Counted from the first letter of the stretch, positions 51,930 to 60,205 are shown. The stretch is DNA of 64,000 nt from DATKZH01 sp964475955 (GCA_964475955.1 CAYYZY010000009.1:16670-80669); one strand, 5' to 3'. Numbers and translations: made by a program. The notes: generated by a model from the sequence alone, not told the origin.

Positions 51930-53057
51930 ATGGTCAACGACACGAGGCTCGATCCGACACCCGCAGCGGACGGCCGGGCCTTGGCCGCCTCGCTGGAGGC
52001 CATCCGCGACGCCGCCCCGCGGTGCCGCGATTCGGAGATGACGGCAGCGAAGGTCCGCGGCCTGATGATCGGCTACCACGCCCATTGGGCCCGCAGCGGC
52101 TGGAGGGCCCGACTCATCCAGCCGGAGTTCCGCGTACCGATCGTCAACCCGTCGACAGGTCGTCGCTCGAAGACGTTCACCCTGGCCGGTCGGTGCGACG
52201 CCGTGCTGGCCCGGGATTGCCGCGAGTACCTGCTCGAGACGAAGACGACGGGTGAGGAGGTGGAGCGGGCCGACGGGCCGTTTTGGGGCCGGTTGGCGAT
52301 CGACGCGCAGACCGACGCGTACGTCGCGTCGCGGCGCCAGCAAGGCGAGCCGGTGGCCGGCGTGCTGTACGACGTGGTCCGCCGGCCGTGCGTCAAGCCC
52401 CGTCTGATTCCCAAGGGATCGCCCAAGAGGACGGACCAGGAGAACGTGGGCACGCGCCTGGAACTTCAGCGGCGCAAGCAATACTTCGGCTGGCCCGTCG
52501 ACGACCGGCAGCGGCAGGGGTTTTTTGGCGGCGACGGCCGAGAAACCCCCGCGCTCTACGCCGCGCGGATCGCCGCCGACGCGAAGTCTCGGCCCGGCTG
52601 GTACTTCCAGCGACGCCGCGTGGAGCGGAGCGACGAACAGCTCGCCCGGCACCGGCGCGACCTGTGGCAGGCGGCCGTCGAGGTCCGCCTGGCGCGTCGC
52701 GCGGGCCGACACTACGCCAACGGCGACGCGTGCATGGCCTATGGCAGGCCCTGTCCCTACCTGTCGATCTGTTCCGGGCGCGACGCGCCCGACTCCGACC
52801 GTTTCCGGCCGCTCGGATCGCTTCATCCCGAGCTGACCGACGCGTTGGGCGACGCGGATCCGCGAAGCGTGCTGACGCACACGCGCATCCAGTGCTTCAA
52901 AGTCTGCCGCCGCCGGCACTACTACCGGTACGAGCTGGGGGTCGTGCCGGTCGACGAAACGCGCGGCGAAACGCTCTGCTTTAGCCGTCTCGTTCGACGG
53001 GCCCTGACGGCGTGGTGGACCAACCTGGAGACGACGGATGGGGGCCGAGCACGGTGA
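51930..53057 (+). CDS. PD-(D/E)XK nuclease-family protein with cysteine cluster
   Basis: 375 residues. The RecB/Cas4-like core is complete: E67 in QPEF, D90 in LAGRCDAVL, E103 and K105 in LLETKTT, Q127 and Y131 in IDAQTDAYV. C268, C275 and C281 (ACMAYGRPCPYLSICSG) resemble the C-terminal iron-sulfur cysteines of Cas4/AddB-type nucleases; the fourth ligand might be C32. The last 60 residues (THTRIQCFKVCRRRHYYRYE, then a helix RLVRRALTAWW) look like the opening of a second such domain (C-P-R-x-Y-Y-Y-x-Y pattern) that stops short. ATG at 51930 follows GGGAGTTGGGCCC. Its stop overlaps the next gene (GTGA). DNA-end processing is the likely activity class; the biological role is unknown. Confidence 0.8.
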   Translation: MVNDTRLDPTPAADGRALAASLEAIRDAAPRCRDSEMTAAKVRGLMIGYHAHWARSGWRARLIQPEFRVPIVNPSTGRRSKTFTLAGRCDAVLARDCREYLLETKTTGEEVERADGPFWGRLAIDAQTDAYVASRRQQGEPVAGVLYDVVRRPCVKPRLIPKGSPKRTDQENVGTRLELQRRKQYFGWPVDDRQRQGFFGGDGRETPALYAARIAADAKSRPGWYFQRRRVERSDEQLARHRRDLWQAAVEVRLARRAGRHYANGDACMAYGRPCPYLSICSGRDAPDSDRFRPLGSLHPELTDALGDADPRSVLTHTRIQCFKVCRRRHYYRYELGVVPVDETRGETLCFSRLVRRALTAWWTNLETTDGGRAR

Positions 53058-53275
53058 ACGACGAGCCGAACCACGATTTCGAGGGGGCCGAGGAGCCGTC
53101 TTGCTCGGGCGCCGAGCGCGGCGGCCCCTGGGACGAATGGGACGAGCCGGTTCCGGGGCCTCCCGACGATTGCGTCTGGGACGCCTTCGAACCGGCCGAC
53201 ACGTGGGAAGACCCCGAGCCGGAGCACGGCGACTTCTGGCTCGAGCCGGACGACGAAGAGGAGGTGGACCGATGA
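53054..53275 (+). CDS. Extremely acidic small protein of the nuclease cassette
   Basis: 73 residues with 28 Asp/Glu, only two Arg and no Lys by my count, and five Trp (PWDEWDEPV, VWDAFEPADTWEDPEPEHG, FWLEPDDEEE). No known domain. Starts at GTG 53054 overlapping the nuclease stop (GTGA) and ends overlapping the HTH gene start (ATGA), so it is coupled on both sides. The composition suggests either a disordered partner or a DNA mimic for the nuclease; both are inference. Confidence 0.65.
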   Translation: MNDEPNHDFEGAEEPSCSGAERGGPWDEWDEPVPGPPDDCVWDAFEPADTWEDPEPEHGDFWLEPDDEEEVDR

Positions 53276-53595
53276 TTGCCTTCGCGGTGGTCGACGAGAT
53301 CGAGCGGTTGTTGGGGGAGGGCAACCTGTCGCAGCGGAAGATCGCGGTGCGTCTTGGCGTGAGCCGGGGCACGGTCAACGCGATCGCTCAGGGGAAGCGC
53401 CCCGATTATCGCACACGGCGGCGCGAACGGGACGACGACTTCATCGCTCCCTGCGGACCGGTGGCCCGATGTCCCACGTGCGGCGCCAAGGTGGCGATGC
53501 CCTGCCTGGCCTGCCGCGTGCGGGCGCTTCGGGCGAGCCGCCGTCCACGGCGGGCGGAGCGTTCCGCCGCGCGACGCGGGCCGGCGGCCGCGTAG
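53272..53595 (+). CDS. HTH protein with zinc ribbon
   Basis: 107 residues. The first half is a helix-turn-helix of the resolvase/Hin or sigma-like type: DEIERLLGEGNLSQRKIAVR followed by LGVSRGTVNAIAQGKRPDY (about 8-46). The second half has CPTC (C67, C70) and CLAC (C78, C81), a small zinc ribbon, with an extra C61, and ends in an Arg/Ala-rich tail. It is probably a DNA-binding regulator or the DNA-targeting subunit of the cassette. Third gene of the overlapping set; ATG at 53272 shares four bases with the previous stop. Sixty bases separate its stop from the convergent GGDEF gene. Confidence 0.75.
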   Translation: MIAFAVVDEIERLLGEGNLSQRKIAVRLGVSRGTVNAIAQGKRPDYRTRRRERDDDFIAPCGPVARCPTCGAKVAMPCLACRVRALRASRRPRRAERSAARRGPAAA

Positions 53596-53655
53596 GATCG
53601 CGCGGGCAATGGCGGCGAAGAACGACGGTTGCGGCAGTCGTTGCCGCCCGAAGCC

Positions 53656-55296
53656 TCAGTCGGTATGGCCCGTGTTGAGCAGCATCGACTGGAGGCCCGT
53701 CGCGCCGGCGGCCGTTTCGTGGGCGTAGCGTGAATAGGCCAGCAGGTCGTAGACGAGTTCCTGCATCTGGCTTGCGCCGCCGACGATGTGGGGGACCAGG
53801 TCGTCGGCGTCCTCCTGGAACCGATCCTGGAGTCGCGAGGCGTGTTGGGCGAGCCGGCGTGCGGTCTCGGCCAGCCGCTCCTTCGACCGGTAGGGATCCT
53901 GGTCCGCCGCCCTTCCGGAGAGTGGCTCCGACTCGAGAAGGCCCTTGCTGAGCACCAGGTTGCGGAACCATCGCAGCAGGGTCCCGCGGCTGATCGCGCC
54001 GGTGGGGCGCCCCTCGTTGACGATCACCACGCGCCGGATCGACACCCGGCACAGGAACGCGTAGATCGTCCGGATCGGCGTGGATTCCTCGTAGCAGATG
54101 ACGTTCGGCTTCATCACCTCGCGGACGGGCCGCCCCCAGCATTCCAGCGCGACCATGGCCGCCATCAGGTCCTTCTCCGAGAGCATCCCGGCCAGTCGGC
54201 CCTGGTCGTCGACGACGGGCGTGGAATTGATCCGCGAGCGCAGGAAGTACTCGGCGGCGTGGCCGATCGTCTCGTCTTCGCGGAGGCAGGCCACCATGGG
54301 CGTCATCACGTGCTGCGCGGTCACCCCTTCAAAGAGACTTCCCTGGCCCTCGGAGTCCTCCAGTTGGAGGTTGCTGCCGTCGGCAAGCCATTCGTAACGG
54401 ACGACCCGGTCGCGCCCCGACTGTTTCGCGCACAACAGGGCCTGGTCGGCCTGGTCGACGAGCTGTTCGGGGTTCTGCACGTCGTCGTGCTTCTGGGCCG
54501 CGCCGAAGCTGGCGGTGACGCGCAGTTGCTTCTCGCCCACGGAGACCCGCAGGGAACTCAAGCGTTTGCGCATCCGCTCGGCCCACAAGGCGGCGCCGTG
54601 CTCGGTGGTTTCGGGGAGCATGACGCAGAACTCTTCGCCGCCGTACCGACAGGGCGTGTCGCTGCGCCGACACATCTGCCCCAAAAGCTCGGCGACCTGC
54701 TTCAGCACCGCGTCGCCGAACGGATGCCCGTGCAGGTCGTTGATCCGCTTGAAGAAGTCGATGTCCATCATCACGCACGACAGCGGCAGGTGCACGCGCT
54801 TCGCGCGATCCCACTCCTTGGTCAGCGCCTCGAAGAAAGTCCGCCGCGTGGGGAGCCGGGTGAGCGGGTCGGTACGCGCCATCTCGCTGAGCCGCCGCTC
54901 CAGTTCCAGCACGCGGGCGCCGGAGCGCATCTGCGCGAGCAACTCGTCGCGGTGAACCGGCTTGGTGAGGAAATCGTCGGCGCCCACGTCGAGCCCGGCG
55001 ATCTTCTCGTTCGACGAGGTCTTGACCGTCAGAAAGAGGATGTAGAGGTAGTGCGGCAGCGCGAGTCGCCGGACCGCTTCGCACAACACCAAGCCGTCCA
55101 TGCCCGGCATTTCCCAGTCGGTAATCAGGAAGTCGGGACACGCCTCTTCGATCGCCGCCAGGGCTTGGCGGCCGTCCTCGGCTCGTCTGACGCAATACCC
55201 GGCCTTCTCCAGCCAGACGGAAAGGAGACGAAGGATAGCGGGGTCGTCGTCGACCAACAGCACGTTGTACCGGCGTGCGCCGTGGGGGTCGGCCAT
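53656..55296 (-). CDS. REC-GGDEF-CBS-CBS diguanylate cyclase with kinase-like tail
   Basis: 546 residues, cytoplasmic. A receiver domain (10-125; phosphorylated D60 in FLITDWEMPGMDG, K112) is followed by a GGDEF domain (about 135-300) with active-site GGEEF (219-223) and an intact inhibitory site RRSD (R210, D213) five residues before it. The protein should thus make cyclic di-GMP under product inhibition. Two CBS motifs follow (about 326-385 and 388-445), a likely adenine-nucleotide sensor. The last part (475-530; LAETARRLAQHASRLQDRFQ, MQELVYDLLAYSRYA) resembles a histidine-kinase dimerisation helix pair but lacks the HE(I/L)RTP histidine and any ATPase domain. ATG at 55296 follows AAGGAAGCAACCG. 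Confidence 0.9.
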   Translation of the reverse strand: MADPHGARRYNVLLVDDDPAILRLLSVWLEKAGYCVRRAEDGRQALAAIEEACPDFLITDWEMPGMDGLVLCEAVRRLALPHYLYILFLTVKTSSNEKIAGLDVGADDFLTKPVHRDELLAQMRSGARVLELERRLSEMARTDPLTRLPTRRTFFEALTKEWDRAKRVHLPLSCVMMDIDFFKRINDLHGHPFGDAVLKQVAELLGQMCRRSDTPCRYGGEEFCVMLPETTEHGAALWAERMRKRLSSLRVSVGEKQLRVTASFGAAQKHDDVQNPEQLVDQADQALLCAKQSGRDRVVRYEWLADGSNLQLEDSEGQGSLFEGVTAQHVMTPMVACLREDETIGHAAEYFLRSRINSTPVVDDQGRLAGMLSEKDLMAAMVALECWGRPVREVMKPNVICYEESTPIRTIYAFLCRVSIRRVVIVNEGRPTGAISRGTLLRWFRNLVLSKGLLESEPLSGRAADQDPYRSKERLAETARRLAQHASRLQDRFQEDADDLVPHIVGGASQMQELVYDLLAYSRYAHETAAGATGLQSMLLNTGHTD

Positions 55297-55882
55297 CGGT
55301 TGCTTCCTTGGGTAGTACGACAGCGCAGGTTCGACTCGGGTGCGGGATTGGGCAGCCTGGAGCGGTGTCCAGATTTCCCAAAGTGACGACGCGTCTTGCG
55401 CCGCTTCACGTCGAAGTCGGCCGTTGGTCGGTCTTGCGCTGTAGTAGTAAGGCTCCGCGCGCAGGATGCCCTCTTTCGCCTTGCTCAAGCCTAGCTCGGC
55501 GATTCGGCCGAAATGCGCCGCGGGGCCGACATGTCGGGCCCCCCTCATCGAGCCAACCCGTGGCCTCCCCCCCTACAACCGCTACGAACCGCTCAGCCCC
55601 TCGCGAGCCACCGCGGCCCAAGCGCGGCCCGAACGCGGCCCAAACGTGGCCTTTGGGGCACCGCGATTTCCCGCTACACTCTGAATGTAGGGGAAGGATG
55701 GGCCGCGCCATGTGGGAAAACATGCCGTCTCGGCGGCGCCGGCTGCCGACGGGCCCCGAACGGCGCGCCCGGCCGGTCGCCCCGCCCCCAGAAATGTGTG
55801 TGGCGGACGGCCCCCCTCTTATGAGGCATCCTTGGAGCGCAACGCATTTCGTCTTGCCAGAAGCCAGAAGGGAGAGCGGATC
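55297..55882. other. Divergent intergenic region, no gene recognised
   Basis: About 585 bases. A short direct repeat with GCGGCCCGAACGCGGCCCAA occurs near 55622-55650. In-frame extensions of both neighbouring genes into this region lack coding character. Confidence 0.45.
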
Positions 55883-57658
55883 GTGAGAAGAACCTCGCTG
55901 TGGGCGTTGGCCGTCTGGGCCCCGTTGGCCGCGTGGAGCGTGGGGCCGCTGGAAGCCCAGCAGCTCGAAGCCCGGGGCCCCGAGACCGTGTTGGCCGTGT
56001 CGATCTCCAGTTTCGACGCGATCGAGCGCGACGTGCGAAGGATCGCCAAGGCCGGCCGTTTCCCCGAGCTCATGCTCCCCTTCCAAATGTTGGGCGACCA
56101 GGGGCCCAAGCTCGTCGACCCGACCAAGCCGGCCGGCGCCGTCGTGCAGGTCGACGGCGATCGTTCCCGGGTGTTCGCGTTCCTGCCCGCCAAGGACGTC
56201 GCCCAGGTGCTGCCGCTTCTGAGGCCGTTCAGCGAGGACCCGGTTCCCACCGAGCCGGGCGACGAGGGGGTCTACGAAGTCGAGGTCGAGGGCCTCGCGA
56301 TCGTGGCCGCGCAGAAGGGCCCCTGGGCGATCTTCGCCGACAACCGCGATACCCTGGACCAGGTGCCCGACGACCCCGTGCCGCTTCTGGAGGGTCTCGA
56401 CGAGTCGTACCTGTTCGCCGTCCGGGCCTCGGTGGAGAACGTGCCGGAGGACCGCCGCGACCAGATCCTCGGCCTGATCGAAGTCGCCGCCGACCAGTTC
56501 GGGAGCCTTGTGGAACGGGCGAGCGGCCTGCCCGTGGCCCAAGAGCGGCTCTCCGGCGAGCGCGCGCGCTCGGGGCTGCTCGCCTCGCTGGAGCAGACCG
56601 AATCGCTGCTGGTGGGTCTGGCCGTCGACCCGAAGTCAGCGGCGCTCCGGTTCGACCTCGAAGTCGAAGCCGTCGAGGGGACGCCGGCCGCGGCCGCCTA
56701 CGCCGTGGCCGCCGCGACGACGTCGGACCTGGCGGGCTTCTACGTGCCGGAGGCCGCACTGACGGCCCACTCCGCCGGCACGATGAACGAGACGGCCGCC
56801 GCCCAACTCCAACAGCGGATCGACGTGCTGGCATCGGGTGCCGCCAAAGACCTCCAGAACCAAGAACTCTCCGACGACGAGAGGGAGCAGGCCCGGCAGA
56901 TGCTCGACGACCTGTTCGACGTCCTCCGCGAGACGGCCGCGAGCCGGCGCTTCGACGGCGGCTTCGCCGTGCTGGGCGACGACGAGGGCGCCAGCGTGGT
57001 GGGCGCGACCTTCGTCGACGACGTGGCGACGCTGGAAGCCTTCTTTGGGCGGGTCGTCGAACTGGCGATCGTCGAGGAACCGCGCCTCGCGGAGCACGTC
57101 GCGCTGGACGCGCAGACGTACGAAGGCGTGCGCCTGCACACCCTGTCGATCCCCGCCGAGCTGCTTCCGGCCGGCGAGCTTCCCCCGATGATCGTGGCCG
57201 ACTCGCTCAACGCCGCCGTCGGCTTCGACGACCGGCACGCGTACCTCGCCGTGGGGCCCGAGTCGATCGATCAGCTCAAGCAGGCGATCGACCGGTCGAA
57301 GGCCGTCGCGGGGGAGACGGTGCCGCCGCTGCGCGCGTCGATCGGCTTGGGGGCGGTCGTCAAGATGATCGGCCCGCTGGTCGTCGCCACGGCGGCAACC
57401 GCCGCGGAGCAGGGGATCGACGTGCCCGACGCACGGGCTGCGGCCGAGAACGTCGAGGCGCTGGCCACGCTCCTGGAGCAGTCGCAGGGCAGAGACCACG
57501 TCCGGCTGGCGAGCCAGCCGATCCCCCGCGGCGCGCGGATCCGTCTCTCCGTGGAGCCGGGCGTGCTCAAGGCCGCCGGCGCGGCCGCCATGGGGGCGAT
57601 GAACCAATCCGGACTCGGCCCGGCCGGCTTTCCCGGCGAAATGCCCGAAGGGGAGTAG
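55883..57658 (+). CDS. Secreted protein of unknown function (planctomycete type)
   Basis: 591 residues. Signal peptide (SLWALAVWAPLAAWSVGPLE, cleavage near AQQ). The mature part has two similar halves of alternating beta and helix: first half TVLAVSISSFDAIERDVRRI, GAVVQVDGDRSRVFAFLPAK and GLAIVAAQKGPWAIFADNRD; second half FAVLGDDEGASVVGATFVDD and LNAAVGFDDRHAYLAVGPES. No catalytic motif is evident. Periplasmic proteins with this layout recur in planctomycetes with no known role. The start is GTG at 55883 with GGGAGAGCGGATC upstream, which puts the signal peptide at the N terminus; an ATG start at 55712 would bury it. Confidence 0.75.
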   Translation: MRRTSLWALAVWAPLAAWSVGPLEAQQLEARGPETVLAVSISSFDAIERDVRRIAKAGRFPELMLPFQMLGDQGPKLVDPTKPAGAVVQVDGDRSRVFAFLPAKDVAQVLPLLRPFSEDPVPTEPGDEGVYEVEVEGLAIVAAQKGPWAIFADNRDTLDQVPDDPVPLLEGLDESYLFAVRASVENVPEDRRDQILGLIEVAADQFGSLVERASGLPVAQERLSGERARSGLLASLEQTESLLVGLAVDPKSAALRFDLEVEAVEGTPAAAAYAVAAATTSDLAGFYVPEAALTAHSAGTMNETAAAQLQQRIDVLASGAAKDLQNQELSDDEREQARQMLDDLFDVLRETAASRRFDGGFAVLGDDEGASVVGATFVDDVATLEAFFGRVVELAIVEEPRLAEHVALDAQTYEGVRLHTLSIPAELLPAGELPPMIVADSLNAAVGFDDRHAYLAVGPESIDQLKQAIDRSKAVAGETVPPLRASIGLGAVVKMIGPLVVATAATAAEQGIDVPDARAAAENVEALATLLEQSQGRDHVRLASQPIPRGARIRLSVEPGVLKAAGAAAMGAMNQSGLGPAGFPGEMPEGE

Positions 57659-57731
57659 CGGCGATTCGGCTGAACCAACGCACCGCACGCCGGGTTGAGC
57701 GGCAAGAGACACCGGTCGCCAGACCGCCGTG

Positions 57732-57754
57732 GGGCACGTTTCCAACGTGCCCTG
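57732..57754. repeat. GTGGGGCACG palindrome, copy 2
   Basis: GGCACGTTTCCAACGTGCC forms the stem-loop, preceded by GTGG as in the copy at 28346-28392. Confidence 0.6.
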
Positions 57755-57805
57755 CCCATCGTGACGAGAGCCGCAGCGTCGCCGCAGGGCCGTTGCCCAT
57801 CGTGA

Positions 57806-57840
57806 CGACGCTTCGCGTCCGCTGCCGACGCGAAGCGTCG
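57806..57840. repeat. Perfect 14-base inverted repeat
   Basis: CGACGCTTCGCGTC and GACGCGAAGCGTCG flank a 7-base loop. Confidence 0.75.
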
Positions 57841-57848
57841 GAGAATGG

Positions 57849-57873
57849 CGTTCCCACGCGAAGCGCGGGAACG
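57849..57873. repeat. CGTTCCCACGC palindrome
   Basis: Arms CGTTCCCACGC and GCGCGGGAACG pair with one mismatch around GAA. From memory, this core is one of the commonest intergenic palindromes in planctomycetes and cyanobacteria. Confidence 0.65.
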
Positions 57874-57919
57874 ATGGCAAAAGACGCATACGCCCCACCG
57901 GGATCGGGCGCCCCGTAGG

Positions 57920-57944
57920 GTGGGTCGAGGGAAACGAGACCCAC
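57920..57944. repeat. GTGGGTC...GACCCAC palindrome, copy 3 (inverted)
   Basis: Same element as 6028-6052 in opposite orientation; the matching flank GGATCGGGCGCCCCGTAGGG precedes it, which shows that the repeated unit exceeds 45 bases. Confidence 0.7.
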
Positions 57945-57986
57945 GCGCATCGGCATCGGGCGCGCCCAAAAAGCGCATAGGGTGAT

Positions 57987-58964
57987 TTAGGTCGGGGCGC
58001 TGGACCCCAGGGTGCTGAACGAGCGCACCAGGTTCCTGCCGGAGCGTTTCGCCACCAAAAGCGCCTGATCCGCCGCGTCGAGCAGGTCCTCGGGGGCCGT
58101 CGTCGAGCGGGACTTCTCGGCGACGCCGAAGCTGGCGGTCGCGGAGATCGTCTCTCCGCGCGCGGCCAGGGGCATTTCGGCGATCGACGACCGACAGCGT
58201 TCGGCCCATCGCTCGGCGCCCCCCTCGTTCGAACCGAGCAGCAGCACGCAGAACTCTTCGCCGCCGTATCGGCAGGCGTGATCGTCTTCGCGACACGAGT
58301 GCTTCACGGCCCGGGCGATCGACCGGAGGACCGCGTCGCCGACCAGGTGCCCGTACCGGTCGTTGACCGACTTGAACCGGTCGACGTCGATCATCACGCA
58401 GGCGACCGGCGCATCGCCGGCCGACGCCGCGCTCCATTCGTCCTTCAGGATCTCGAAGAACGTGTGCCGGTTGAGCAGCCCCGTCAACTGGTCGCTGCGC
58501 GCCAGGTTGGTGAGCCGGCGTTCGAGTTCCAGGATTCGCTGCCCCGCCTGCATCCGGGAGAGCAGTTCGCCGGGCGCGACCGGCTTGGAGAAGAAGTCGT
58601 CGGCCCCGGCGGCGATCGCCTGAACCATGTGTTTCGTCTCGGCGTGCCCGGTGAGCAGGATCACGTAGATGTAGTGGGGCAGACGTTCCAGGCGCACCAG
58701 CTCGCAGAGGCGGATGCCGTCGAGGACCGGCATGTTCCAGTCGGTGATGATGAAGTCGGGCGGGTCTCGGCGCACCAGCTCGATGGCCTCCTGGCCGTTG
58801 GTCGAGGTGGTGACGTCGTATCCGCCGGTGACGAGGATGCGGGAGACGAGCGCGAGCATGTCCGCGTCGTCGTCGACCAGGAGGACCTTCCGGGAAAACG
58901 CGCCGGCCAGGCCGTTCTCGGCCGCCCCGAGGAAAGCGGAGATGCCCTGCGTGGTGCCGCTCAT
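57987..58964 (-). CDS. REC-GGDEF diguanylate cyclase
   Basis: 325 residues, PleD-like but with a single receiver. Receiver domain 25-140 with D75 in FIITDWNMPVLDG and K127. GGDEF domain 155-320 with GGEEF at 234-238 and inhibitory site REDD (R225, D228) five residues upstream, so it is an active, feedback-controlled cyclic di-GMP synthase expected to be switched by phosphorylation. Strong resemblance to the first half of the protein at 53656-55296. The ATG at 58964 overlaps the stop of the REC-HD-GYP gene (ATGA). Last gene of the four-gene signalling operon. Confidence 0.93.
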   Translation of the reverse strand: MSGTTQGISAFLGAAENGLAGAFSRKVLLVDDDADMLALVSRILVTGGYDVTTSTNGQEAIELVRRDPPDFIITDWNMPVLDGIRLCELVRLERLPHYIYVILLTGHAETKHMVQAIAAGADDFFSKPVAPGELLSRMQAGQRILELERRLTNLARSDQLTGLLNRHTFFEILKDEWSAASAGDAPVACVMIDVDRFKSVNDRYGHLVGDAVLRSIARAVKHSCREDDHACRYGGEEFCVLLLGSNEGGAERWAERCRSSIAEMPLAARGETISATASFGVAEKSRSTTAPEDLLDAADQALLVAKRSGRNLVRSFSTLGSSAPT

Positions 58965-60205
58965 CGGACGGTCGCCTCCGGCGCGTCGGAGCATTCGCGG
59001 TGGACGCGCGCGATTTCGTCGAGCCCCGCGAGGAAGGCCTCGACGACGGGCGGGTCGAAGTGTCGGCCCTTCTCGCTCTCGATCACGGCCACCGACTCGT
59101 CGAAGGGAAGGGCGGCCTTGTAAGGTCTTTGGCTGGTCAGGGCGTCGAACACGTCGGCCACTGCGGTGATCCTGCCTTCGATGGGAATCGCCTCGCCGGC
59201 CAGGCCGTGGGGGTATCCGCTTCCATCCCACTTCTCGTGGTGGGTGACGGCGATGGTGGCCGCCATGGCGAGGATGGGCGACGTGCCGGCCGCGCCGGTC
59301 GCCGCGGCGCTTGCGCCGTGGCCGCGGGGAGAGCACACCTGCTGCCCGAACCGGCAATGCTCTTTCATTTGTTCGAATTCCGCCTCGTCGAGCTTGCCCG
59401 GCTTGAGCAGGATCGCGTCGGGGATGCCCACCTTGCCGATGTCGTGCAGCGGCGCGGCCTGCGCGATTCGGCCCACGAGCTCCCGGCTCAAGCCCAGCCG
59501 GCGCGCGACGATTTCGGCGTAGCGTCCCACGCGCATCACGTGGTTGCCCGTTTCGTTGTCGCGATGTTCGCCCACCTGGGCCAGGCACTCGATCACCTCG
59601 GCGTGCGCCTGGGCCAGCTCCGTGGAGCGAACGGCCACCTCGAGTTCCAGCTCCCAGGCGTAGCTCTTGACGCGGTCCTGGTGCGCCTTGGTCACCAGCA
59701 CGTTGTGCAGGCGGGCTTCCAGCTCCACGGAATCGACCGGCTTGCCCAGGAATTCGGTCGCCCCCAGCCGCAGGGCCTCGAGCTTGGTCTCCCGGTCGCT
59801 GGAGGCCGTGAGGATGATCACCGGCAGATCGGCGTGCTCCTGGCTCTTGCGAAGCTCCCCGAGGATCTCCAGGCCGCTGACCTCGGGCATCATCACGTCG
59901 AGCAGGACCACGTCGGGACGTTCGGCCTCGACCAGCGCCAACGCGCGGGTCGCGTCGGTGGTGGTGAAGAACTGCCCATAGCCGGCGAGGGTGAGGAACT
60001 TGCGCACCACCTTGATGTTGATCGGCTCGTCGTCGACGATCGCAATCCGCGGATTCGACACCAGCTCATCGGCCTGCGAGCCGTGGAGCACCGGTTCCAG
60101 GGCGATCCGGGGCGTGCCGAACATCGACCGCATCTGATCGACGGATTCGCCCCCGCCCCCCGGGTCGGCCGCGAGGAAGGAAGGCGGCAAAGCTGGGTTG
60201 GCCAT
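58961..60205 (-). CDS. REC-HD-GYP cyclic di-GMP phosphodiesterase (RpfG-like)
   Basis: 414 residues. Receiver domain 53-172 with D103 in VVLLDVMMPEVSG and K155. Coiled linker (about 175-210). HD-GYP domain 210-400: DNETGNHVMRVGRYAEIVAR, HD pair H254/D255 in PLHDIGKVGIPD, then HHEKWDGSGYPHGL (322-335), all metal and GYP motifs present. It should hydrolyse cyclic di-GMP to GMP. A low-complexity insert of about 20 residues (291-310, with GHGASAAATGAAGTSP) sits just before the HHE motif, where family members are compact. ATG at 60205 follows GAGGAGAGTCGAAA. It overlaps the downstream GGDEF gene; 80 bases separate it from the kinase gene upstream. Confidence 0.93.
   Translation of the reverse strand: MANPALPPSFLAADPGGGGESVDQMRSMFGTPRIALEPVLHGSQADELVSNPRIAIVDDEPINIKVVRKFLTLAGYGQFFTTTDATRALALVEAERPDVVLLDVMMPEVSGLEILGELRKSQEHADLPVIILTASSDRETKLEALRLGATEFLGKPVDSVELEARLHNVLVTKAHQDRVKSYAWELELEVAVRSTELAQAHAEVIECLAQVGEHRDNETGNHVMRVGRYAEIVARRLGLSRELVGRIAQAAPLHDIGKVGIPDAILLKPGKLDEAEFEQMKEHCRFGQQVCSPRGHGASAAATGAAGTSPILAMAATIAVTHHEKWDGSGYPHGLAGEAIPIEGRITAVADVFDALTSQRPYKAALPFDESVAVIESEKGRHFDPPVVEAFLAGLDEIARVHRECSDAPEATVR

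Larger units (their letters stand above)
57659..57986. other. Repeat-packed intergenic region between convergent genes
   Basis: About 330 bases almost filled by four different palindromes: GTGGGGCACG type (57732-57754), a perfect 14-base inverted repeat (57806-57840), CGTTCCCACGC type (57849-57873) and GTGGGTC type (57920-57944). No gene. Confidence 0.7.
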
